In this document: one piece after another, positions 24,101 through 36,100 of the stretch | How positions within the stretch are numbered: the stretch's first letter is position 1 | Layout of the letters: each line of letters opens with the position of its first letter | NCBI RefSeq assembly: GCF_032854445.1 | Contig: NC_088300.1 | Span: 58,752,984-58,812,983 of the forward strand | From: Liolophura sinensis | Lineage: Eukaryota; Mollusca; Polyplacophora; Chitonida; Chitonidae | Length of the DNA: 60,000 nt | Direction: 5' to 3' | Position numbers and translations under genes: made by a program | The notes under the pieces: generated by a model | The model's input: only the letters and a program-made list of their open reading frames with translations | Told to the model about the DNA's origin: nothing | Databases searched by the model: none

Positions 24101-27100
24101 CTGCATTAGATGTGGGGTGCTTCAGATGGGTACGGTTCACTTAATATTTCAAGTCTTCACAATATAGTCACCAACACAGTGTGAATTGTAAAGCCACATA
24201 CATATGGTGAGGTCTTACGGATGAACATGGCATCTGCGGTTCTAAATGGAGCTGATGTGTAGGAGGATCTAGACTTTTTTGTATGTACATATGTATAACA
24301 TTACTTATCCACACTGCTTCTGTCATCCTAATCTTTCAAATGTATAAATATATATATCAGATGGCATCTATGCTTTAGCTAGTTTAATACGCTCGGTTTA
24401 ACTTCCTACAGTCTATTGAAGATGTTGTGTTTTTCAATATCAGACACATTTTTTTGGCAACGCTGTTATACTACTGTACATATATCTACAATTGTATACT
24501 GCAATTACTTTCTGAGCAAAACACTATAAAGTTACTTTTTACGAGAATATATATATATATATATATGTTTATATAGCATTTGTATATTACTTAAGGCTGT
24601 CTAAAAAACCTGACTGCAAATTAACACACACTCACATGTACCATCTGGATTTATAAATATCAATGCGTGTACTTGTGTATACATCTACATGTACTTGATT
24701 CAGGGACAAAAATGGGGAACTCACAAACTGCTTCCCGCCTGTTACAAAGCGGTCTAAAGCTATGGACTCACAACCCTGTGGATGGTCTTTGGTCTCCCAG
24801 GGCTCTGCCCACTTAGCTCACATCATAATGATGGTAGTCGTCCAGTAAAATATGGCGTCAAACACCAATCACTCAATCAGACTATAAGGCTCATGTTGGC
24901 TTCCTCTCCAGCAGTACCTACGTGGGAATGTCTGCCAGCAACCTGCGCATCGTCATGGGTTACCCGCTTTGCCTGGTCTCTTTCTACCATTATGCTTGCA
25001 GCCATCGTATAAGTGAAATACTTTTGAGTATGGCAGGAAACACCAATCAAATAAGTAAATAAATAAAGTTATGGAGTCTTTTGTCCTTTTCATTTTTTAT
25101 GTCACAATTATGGTTGTACATGTGCTCAGGAAACACCTAGGTACACATGTAGTAAAGTAGCACTGCAACCTCACAGAATAGAAAATGATGTGTCCTGCTG
25201 CAGTTTGGACCCCTAAGTGTAGCTCGTACTCGGGTCTCCAATTGGAGCAAAAGGTTCACAAAGACATTGCAAATTAAGAAGACTTGAATGTTATGTAGTT
25301 TATATTAATTTGGTGTTCAAAAATAACTCTTGTCTTAGTTCCATAGTTATATACCGGGTATAGCCTTATGTGAGATATAGTTTCACAGTTTCAAAATGTT
25401 AACCCAAATTAAGGGGCTCAAAACGGTGTCTTAATTAAAAGTGTTTGACCGAGTGATTGATCTATAGATATATTAGTGCTCTAGTTAAAGTACTGAAAAC
25501 TTTTAGTTTGTAGTCTTGATGTAGGAGAAACGTGTATACAGACCATGGGTACATAGATCAGAACTTTGAATGGTTTAGTTCACACAGACATTAACAGTGA
25601 ATGGTTTAATGGCATGCAGACAGTAGACTTCACTTCAGTCCGTTGGTTTGATGATCAGTATTATATGGACAGCACACATTGATGTACATGTACATGAAGT
25701 CAGTTTTGCCCCTGGCTAGCATGTGAGAAAAATCAATGTGAATATAGATGAAAAAAAAAAAATTACACAAATACTGTATCAGTACAAGGATGTTTTATGA
25801 CAGAGGCCTCGGAGGGGTGTCATGGTAATGTGGCTGTGTGCTGGGGCAGATCATAAAAGTGTATGTTTGAGGTCAGAGTTTTCCAGCTGCTAATGTTTCC
25901 TGATGTCTGTATGGTAAGGTCTTATGTCTGTATGATTGTGTCTGTGTAATCAGTTGTGATGTCTGTATGCTCAATCCTGATGTCTGTATGAATCTCTCTT
26001 GATTGTGTCTGTATGACTAATCCTGAATTATCTGTCCTGGTGTATGGATGATTAGTCTGGATGTCTGTATGATCCTCAGGGGTCATGTCTGTATCAGCGG
26101 TTCTGATGACTGTATGATCAGTCCTGATGTCTGTATCAGTAGTCCTCATGTCTGTATGATCATTCCTCATGTCATTCTGTATGATCATCAGTCCGCACAT
26201 CTGTATGACCAGTCCTCATGTTTGTATGATCAGTACCTATGTCTGTATGATCAGTCCTCATGGCTGTATGATGTCCTCATGGCTGTATGATCAGTCCCCA
26301 TGTCTGTATGATGTCCTCACGTCAGTCTGTATGATCATCATTCCTCATGTCTGTATGATCAGTCCTCATGTCTGTATGATCAGTCCTCATGTATGTGTGA
26401 TCAGTCCCCATGTCTGTTTGATCAGTCCCCATGTCTGTATGATCAGTCCTCATGTCAGTATGATCAGTCCTCGTGTCAATCTATTTGATCATCGGTCCTC
26501 ATGTCAATCTGTTTGATCATCAGTCCCCATGTCTGTATGATCAGTCTTCATGTCTGTATTATCAGTCCTCATGTCTGTGTCACCAGTCCTCATGTCTGTG
26601 TGATCAGTCCCCATGTCTGTATGATCAGTCCTCATGTCTCTATGATCAGTCCTCATGTCAATCTGTATGATCATCAGTCCGCACATCTGTATGACCAGTC
26701 CTCATGTTTGTATGATCAGTACCTATGTCTGTATGATCAGTCCTCATGGCTGTATGATGTCCTCATGGCTGTATGATCAGTCCCCATGTCTGTATGATGT
26801 CCTCACGTCAGTCTGTATGATCATCATTCCTCATGTCTGTATGACCAGTCCTCATGTCTGTATGATCAGTCCTCATGTCTGTATGATCAGTCCTCATGTC
26901 AGTATGATCAGTCCTCATGTCAGTATGATCAGTCCTCATGTCTGTATGATCAGTCCTCATGTCTGTATGATCAGTCCTCATGTCAATCTGTATGATCATC
27001 GGTCCTCATGTCAGTGTGTGTGATCATCAGTCCCCATGTCTGTATGATCAGTCCTCATGTCTGTGATCAGTCCCCATGTCTGTGTGATCAGTCCCCATGT

Positions 27101-30100
27101 CTGTATGATCAGTCCTCATGTCAGTATGATCAGTCCTCATGTCAGTATGATCAGTCCTCATGTCAATCTGTATGATCATTGGTCCTCATGTCAGTGTGTA
27201 TAATCATCAGTCCTCACGTCTGTATGACCAGTCCTCATGTCTGTGTAATCAGTCCCCATGTCTGTTTGATCAGTCCTCATGTCTGTATGATCAGTCCTCA
27301 TGTCAGTATGATCAGTCCTTATGTCAATCTGTATGATCATCGTTCCTCATATCAGTCTGTATGATCAGCAGTCCCCATGTCTATATGATCAGGCCTGAAT
27401 ACATGTATTTACCAGTACAGTGACCGTACATTCTGCCTCACCTCAGCTATTGTTTGATTCCAGGTTTTATCGCTCTCTGCAAACAGACTTTATGGATTTT
27501 CTATTTTGGCGAACAATGTGCTTTGTTTTCATTGGATTGCACTATATTGCAATGAGAGGGATTTTTTCTGAAACTTTTAAATGCTCTCCAAGGCTATTAA
27601 AGAATGTGAAGCAAACTAGTTTGCATATCACCCCTTCTCCTGCCAGCCTATGACTCCTGACTGGCATTAATAAGACCTAAAGTGATAAAAGTGATAAACT
27701 TTTATGTTTTATTTATTTGCTCACCAAGGCAGTGTAAACATACTGATTAAGGGAAGAATTTTGGGGGGTAAGTTTTTTCAACATCAGAGGTACATGTGCT
27801 TGATTTATGGTGTGAGATGGCCTCATTCATTAGTGTTACATGTACATATATAAAGAGTGAGTGAGTGCTTGGGGTTAGGGTTATAAAGAGAATTATTGAG
27901 GAAGTTTTATAAATGCAGTATATAACACAGGGATACATATAAAGTAAACTCTGCAAGAGCATGCTGTATATGTGTGTACATGTGCATCCAGGCTTTAGAT
28001 TGCATGCCATTTTATTGGATGGTAACCATCATTCTTAAATTGGCCAGTCCCAAAATACCCCTGCTAAATTAAGCATGAAAAGTTGTGCTTGTAAATGTCT
28101 TGTATATCTTGTACATGTACATGTAATTAAAAACATATTTGCATGTACAGCGCGTAAGAAAGGCAGTGCTTCATTTTTGAGGTATATTGTGTTGGAGATT
28201 GGAATAGAGAGCACATTGGCAGAGCTAGGCCTGCGAGCTCATGGTTCATGGTACATGTATGTCCCTTAAGTAACCATATATGGTAATGTTGATTCCTCAA
28301 CCACAGGTGCATAATGCTGTACATGTACATGTATGTGGATGACCTTGGTGCTGTTCAACTGTATGATTTTATCAGTCAATACAGAATAATGCCTTCAGAA
28401 TATTCTTGAATGAATGCCCTGCAAACATGCGAAAAAGTTCAAGAATTGTAACTGAATTGTTTGCATATAAAGAAGATGGTTTTTACTGAAGGCTTCATGA
28501 TGATACTGCCTTCACTGTGCTTCAACAAAGCAGGCTGTTTGCCAGTCAGCCATCAGCACAGATTAACATGTGGCCAGCTGTTAACATCCAGATCAAGAAT
28601 GGCTTCACAAAATGTTCACTCCATTTGAATAATAACTCAATTATTGGCACCGTTTGGCCCTCCCAAGCATCATTTAATACGCATTTTTGTGGTTACTTTT
28701 GTTTTGACCTTGTTCTGAATTACTTTACTTTGGTATTTCTACGCATGAATATAAATCTAACCAGTACATGGAATTCTAGAATAACTAAAACTTATGATAA
28801 ATTAGATTAAATTACAGTATCATCAAACTCGACATAGATCATGACCTTGTCTGTTAAAATTGCATTTGTACATGTATATACTCTGTTGGCTTGTCAGCAG
28901 AGTCAAAAGATTTTCTCATTCAGATGGCATGGAATGTTGTATGTTGAGCAATGTGCTACATCCAGTAAGATATCTGTGAGGAGACAAAATGTTGTAAATC
29001 ATTACTTATGTAAATCGACCCATTCTTGTGACATGAGTAAAGATCACAGCCATTATTAACTTCATTAGTGTGTAGGCAGGTGCTCCCAGATGCTTTGTCT
29101 GAATCCCTGGCTGTCTCTGGACCTGTTGAGCCCCTTCATGGGCAGAGCCTTGTGTAAAGTAATGACCAAGTCTCTGGCTACAGCACACTTCCACTAGTCA
29201 GGCAAACTAAGCATCAGCCCTTTCCTCCAAGAATCCTGCAGAATTCAGGCATGCATGAGCCGTTGCCCACATTGTATCTGCGGGATATTGGTGCAAATAG
29301 GTCCCGTGGGATTGGGGTGTAATTGAAACAAGTTGACTGGACTGGCAATGGATTTGCTGACTCAACTAACAAGTTGTAGAAATCTCATTCTGGCCACATC
29401 GTATCACTAGAGCTGCAGTGACTGTATATAGGCCCTGATCAATATGTAGGATATCTACAAAGACCTGATATTAAAGTGGCCTCAATTGTGCCTGAAAACC
29501 ATTCAGTGGAATCCCCCTGTGTAAGGTGGGCTCCAAGGTTTATGGTACTGTATCTGTTCACTATTTTGACCTGTGTCATTGAAAAGGTGACCTGCTGACT
29601 ACACACTGATGAACACATGGCCTATAGCCCTGTATCTATTGACTGTGTGTTGGTGAGGAGGTAACCAGTCTCTCTGACCTGCTGACTGCACACTGATGAA
29701 AACAGGGCTTACCGTTCTGTATCTATTGACTGTGTGTCAGTCAGGTGCTCTCTGACCTGCTGACCACACTGATGAAAACATGAATTAAATGTGTAGTGCA
29801 CTCTGACCTGCTGACTAGACTCTGGTGACCACATGGATTATAGTCTCTCTGATCTGCTGACTACACTCTGGTGACCACATGGCTTATCGTCCGGTATCTA
29901 TTGACCCTGTGTCAGTGAGGAGGTGACCAGCCTCTGTGACCTACTGACTGCACACTGGTGACCACATGGCTTATAGTCTCTCTGACCTGCTGGCTGCACA
30001 CTGGTGACCAGATGGCTTATAGTCCTGTATCTATAGTCTGTGTCAGTGAGGAGGTGACCAGCCTCTCTGACCTACTGACTGCACACTGGTGACCACATGG

Positions 30101-33100
30101 CTTATAGTCTCTCTGACCTGCTGGCTGCACACTGGTGACCACAAGGCTTATAGTCTCTCTGACCTACTGACTGCACACTGGTGACCAGATGGCTTATAGT
30201 CCTATATCTACGTGTACATGTAGCTTCTTTTTGGTCATTGACTGGATTTAGACTTTTGTTGTATTGAGTTTGTACGTCCCTTTGGTCATATACTTTCAAT
30301 CATGTAACAACATTTACATAACTTCTGAAGAATTTGTAATTTGAAGTGCTACTCCAGTTTTATGAGAAACTGCAGTATGTACATTTTTAAAATATGTAAC
30401 AGAGCTAACTCCATACGTTCCAAAGAATTTACGATGGATAACACTATTTAACCCTTATAAAATAAGAGTCCTCTGAAATAAAACTGAGGCAGTTTCAATA
30501 AAATTTGTTTGATGTAACAGGGATAATATTCCTTACGTGACATTGAATCAAGCAGATACATGTATGACACTGAATATGGCAGTTAAGCTGGAATAAAAAT
30601 CAAGAGTGTTTGAAAGTAATTAAATAGCATTACTATTAGGTACCTGTACATCAGCGTTAGGTGACACCATGTGTTTCCGTGTGATCTTCCAAAACTTACA
30701 TGTACAATAATAATTTGAATACAGTGCAATTTTTTCACAATTTAGGAAAGCTATTCTCAGATTTGTTTCCTTTTTACCATTTAACTTTTTAAGACACAGA
30801 TGTTTTGTCACTCATGTAGCTCTTTAATAATGTCTTAGGAATATTTCTCCACCTGATGGCAGTGTTAGATATGAAATATTTGTGAAAGTGGTCGTCAGAA
30901 TTAAATGTAAATTGAAAAAACCTATTCACCGTTACCTGTATCTGTCAGAACATGTGGCCTTCAAGTGTTGATTCTTGATATCAGTAATGGATTAATCAAT
31001 TAAGTGGAGAAAGCTTGTAGTAAAGTGTTGTGCGCAGACAAATGACTAATTCCAGCAAAAGGTTTACTGTTAATGCTTATAGAGTGTGGCAGTCAAGACC
31101 AGACATGGCAATCCTGAAAAATGAAATGATCTAGTTCCTGATCCAACGGGTATTAAGTGTACGTGGACTTACATGACCACTGTGTGTGTGCTATACAGAA
31201 CCTAAGGTGTACGTACAAGACACATTTGTATTCATTCAGTTTATATACATTGTTCAGGCATGTTTACTGCAAAAAATTACGTGCACATGTAGAATGTATT
31301 TAATTGGAGAAATTTAATAATGTGATTTGTTTTTGAGAATATGACCTTAACTTTTACTGATGGAAGTAAGTGATATTGTTCAAAATGATTGCTGTTCATG
31401 GTTACTTTTGAATGGTGCAATGTGTAACTAATGTATCATCAGTCAGAAAGTTCTTTGAGGCTCCATATGTTTTGCTTGGTTAAATGAGTTTGTACAGTAT
31501 TGGGATGTCAAATCAAACTGTCCTGATGTTAAGTCAGGGACTTTAAGTTTTTGTGAGTGCTGTATTATCCTTGATAAAAAATGAAAAATGGATGTTTTTT
31601 GTGTTTTTCGGCTGTATAGAATTGAAACCAGAAAAATTTGAAATGGCAGGAAAGAAGTTAGAAAAAGCATCTGCCATACCTGTATATGTCTCAATACAAC
31701 CTAAAACTTATTGGTTATAATACTGAGCTAGTTAATAAATTTTATATTCCTGAGGGTAGTCACATATTGTGATGCATTATATATACATGTGGATGTAATG
31801 TTTGCTCAAAGACATATTGAGAGCTTCTTTATAGCTAAGTACAGTTCATTCACTCACTATGCTATATTTATGCATGTATTTTTTAACAATTCCGTGTTAA
31901 ACATTGCTGAACTTATTTAAATATTAAATATTAATAAGAAATGTGTCAGAGTTGTTAATGGATACTTCTGTTAAATATTGTCTGACAGACCCTGCGTGTT
32001 GATCTAATTTTAATAAATTGCTGTTATTGTTTCAGATTCAATGGACGAAACTTAAATCTCAACCAATATGGCTGGTAAGTACATAGTGATCAGTTGAGAA
32101 ACAATGACTGGAAGAAGTTAGTACTTTAGCATGTTTCCCCTTTATGTTTGATCCATTTAGGTGCATGTTCTTACAATATGTCATTCTAGTACATACTTGT
32201 ATACACTGTTTATTGAATCAAGGCATGCTTTGTGGTTCAGTATTTTGGTTTTACTTAAAACCTTTCCCTTTTACAACTTAAATATTCATATATTATCATC
32301 ATACTTGTACCTCACTTTTAAAATGTTGTGGATGTCAATGAAAATAGAAATATTGAGAATTTTGACGTATTATTAGGGCCACACTGAATTGCCTTGCTTC
32401 TTCCCTGAAGGGTAGCAACAGGAACCCCATAGCTTATGCTAACTTGTCTCAAACCCTTCTCCATGCTTTGCTCATTCCAAGTCTGTCGCTTTATCTTCCT
32501 AACGTAGTTGCGGACCATTTTTAATTTTCTGGAAATTAAAAATTATTTCTTTTTTTAATTATGAGGAATACTTCATATTTTGCACTGAAAAAAGACAATT
32601 TATTTGCACAAAGGCAAAATAAGAATGAAATCATATTTAAATTCATGGGGCAATGTGGTGCAAAATGAAACATTGTTTTATTTTTATATTATTATTATAC
32701 ATGTATATATTTTAATATTATATTATTATTCATTGTTCTATACCATGACATGGTGTTCCATTTTGCCTCAGACACTATGTTTTGTTTTTCTCTATCCATA
32801 CTGAAAGGAGATTGCAATATGGTGTCGTACTTGTCAACATCATAAAATCCAGTATACTAGAAAATATAAAAAAAACTTTTCTTGACTCTCATGGTAATAT
32901 GGAATTTGTTCACAGCTTAAAAACTAGCTTACCTTACATCAGAGTGTACAAAAATCTTCACCTAGGTCCAGAATTATTAAGACTCTTCTCTGACTAGCGA
33001 CAATAAAGTCTACGTGCCCCACACGCACTGCGCTGCAAAGGAAAATTACGCCACCTAAGGGCTGAAGTTGCCATGGCAGGAAATTCAAAGTTTCATTTTG

Positions 33101-36100
33101 CCCCACCTTCCCCTACCACCTAAATGTCAATTATATGTGAGCTTGTGCCGCGCACGAAAACAATCGCTGTGCCTTTGTGAGTATGGCTCAGAAAACGAGA
33201 TATTACAGAATTACCACTTGTATTCGCTATGGAATGAGATAAAAATTGTCCAGAAGACCACAAATGAAGCCATTGGTGAATTTAATGTGCTTGCCTTTGC
33301 CACAAGTGTTTTCTTATATTTTCGTTCCGCCGAAAAAGCCAGCGGAAGGCTCTGTTCCCAAATACATAATTCCAAAAGGCATATTTTACCATGGATAGCT
33401 TCATGGCTGTGAACTAGATCTAACCCAGTATTAAAAGTTCACAGTCCGTTTTTTGGCTAACAATTTCCTCCCGCTGTTGAACAATGCCTTGTAGCACTTG
33501 GATGGGTATTCTGTAAGACGGGTTGGAAGTTGGGAGGTCACATGACCGCCCTTCCATGTCGAAAACACAATGGCTTCGCTGGCGAACAGTAAGGTGTAGT
33601 TGTTGCTGTATAAGATAGCATCACAAAAGACCTGCAGAAATACTCAGACTATCTGGAAAGCTGAAAATTATAGAAATCCAACAGATACAGAATCTCTGAC
33701 AGCGATTCAAAAATAGGCATTTTTCTATGCGATAACCTTGGGAGGACCATTTTATTCACCCACTCCCTTTGTTACTAAGGAGATCACCTGGTCTCTAGCT
33801 TCCAATCCGTCTTACAGAATACGTATCCGATACCTATAGATTGAAATACGCCTACATTGGAAGTGTTTTCAGCTGTGTCCATTTGAATACCGATAAAATA
33901 ATGTTGCCATACTTTTGGGGGACGTACACTTTACAGAACTGATGACTAGTGTCCTTGTGTTTCCATAGGGAGTTGAGATTTCAAATTAATTACTCATTTT
34001 GTGAAATAATCATTGTAAGATGTTCAAGGAAATCTTGTAAACATCGCAGCAGTCAGCGTCTTTCGACAGCAAGATATAGAATTCTTTGTGATCCAATTCT
34101 TTTGTCCACGCTATACCTTTAAAACACACCTACTGTTGCAAAACTGAATTGCAGAGAATTGTGTGGATCTGATTATAACTGGTGCTAAATGCTCACAAAC
34201 ACTGACAAACCTTGGACACAGGCCTATACCTCCATGGACAAGTGGCTGAAGCTACATCTATAGCTGAGGTTCTACGTGTAGCCCACTCAAGTATATCCCC
34301 AAGTTTTTTTTTTTTTTTTGAATTAAATTAATTCAGTCATGGACTGGTATAGTCATGGTGACAAGTTAGACCTTACACCATAATATCCGCTGTAACATTA
34401 TCAAAACAGAAGATTTTTGTTTAAAAGCTTCATAATCAAAGAATCCCTTACAGAGCCCCTTTTGTGTTGGCATCCACCATTGTGTTACTCTCATTTCACA
34501 TGTATCAGAGGCCCCCATATAAACCCCTTCTTTTGCCTTGGAAAAATAACCTTCGAGAGATCTCAAAATTTTTAAAAAAAAAGGCTATTCAGGTGTGTGG
34601 ATACCTTTTCGCCCTGTCAAAAGTCTATGCTAGATACCTTTTCTCCCTGTCATAAGTCTGTGCTAGGGACCATGTAGCTGGGAATATATTGGTATAATTT
34701 CCTGAGCTGTCATTGAGATTACCTCTACCAGACTCTGAGAAAACTTTGGTGGATAGAAACTGTATAAGTTTACTGATACATTGTTGTGAAGTGGAAACAA
34801 TGGTTGTGAGGCTGGAAAGGGCAAGTGCATTCAAAATGGATACAGGGAAGTTGACATACAAAGACAAGGCTAATATGTTCCATCCTTTAATCTGCAACAC
34901 AACATAATTTTGGCTCTCCTCTTCCTCATATATAAATGTTTTGGACAGTGTAAATTAGGTCAAAGCTGGTTATCTGAGCTGAAGCCCACCTTGGTGCTTA
35001 CACTCTCCATACTTTCAGATAAGCATGTACATTGAATGATGTATGTTGTATGGAAGACATAATAAATATTTGATCCTTCGCATGCAGGGTGTTCACAAAG
35101 GGGATGTAGCAGGCTGCAGACAGCTGTCTACTGCCGTCACCTTAGCCGCCAACTTTGAACATTCATATTATTTAAATCAATAGTAATTGTGACATAATCA
35201 CTTTCAATTCAGCCGCCTACTTTTGAGCTCTGACCTCCTTCTCCAGTTATGAATGAAAACCTTGCACATGAATGAAGAATCCCCTAAATCTCAGAAAGTT
35301 TAATCAAAATGAGGAAATTTAAGGAATCGAAACAGATTTCTCAGAATAGAATTTGTTTTAATAGATCACGAGGTTCAACTTCACTCCGTCAAAATGATCA
35401 TGTGGATAGGATTTTGGTCATATTTTCACATGCTCACAACCTCTGTACAGGACCTGAAAATGCTAGCACAAACTGTTGGCTGAAATTATACTCATAAAAA
35501 TGACCTACCTACCCTGTTTTGTTATAAAGGGCTTATAACATCAAAAAAACAATATTCTAATTTTGGCCTAGGATGCTATGGAAACAATCCTCAGATTTCA
35601 GATTGTACTCCTGAAAGAGTGCAAATTTTTTACAGCCATGGCAGCCAGAAGATTGGTGTATCGGTATATGACTGACCAGTAGTAATCCCATGAGCAATCT
35701 CTTAAATGATAGATACCACCTCTTAAAGCAGGGAGGTCGGATTGAAAATGTCTGTGAATGACAGACCATTGGGATTCAAATTCCATCCATTTGTCACCAC
35801 TCTATGCGTGAACGTGTAGTTATGTGGATGCTGTGGGGAAGAACTGGAATGGCAGCACGAAATAATGACTTAGAGACTCCATTAAGAATTTGTAGGTGCT
35901 GATGGTTGTGAAAAGATGTGTTGTCAGCTTTCTCGTGGCTGATTGCACCCACTTCCTTGTTCTCTGTATGACAGAGACTGCATGCCCACACATCACACAA
36001 TCCTATAGCATTTGGATTATCTATATCATAAACCACTGACATATAGATCATGGGATTGTTTTGTTTTACCATGCATACTGATGGTCCAAGACTTCATGGA

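Larger units (their letters stand above)
8229..32035 (+). other. BLTP3-family intron 2 (23.8 kb)
   Basis: The largest intron in the window. It contains SINE-A copies, SINE-B pieces, a MITE, the 51-bp, 21-bp and ~46-bp arrays and numerous ACATGTAC palindromes, all listed separately. Stretches such as 8230-10240, 12940-15340, 17000-18640, 21500-23420, 27420-29520 and 30210-32035 show no gene, RNA or repeat that I recognise. Confidence 0.8.

Noticed and set aside
25922-27364. Several open frames of 60-122 codons with MISPHVC or TDMRTDH repeats
   Set aside because: A by-product of the 21-bp satellite period; no protein family is recognised.
25915-27400. CRISPR-like array
   Set aside because: Units are contiguous without unique spacers, and the window is animal nuclear DNA.
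33068-33412. 114-codon plus-strand frame in intron 3
   Set aside because: Cysteine-containing but without family resemblance; no coding support beyond openness.
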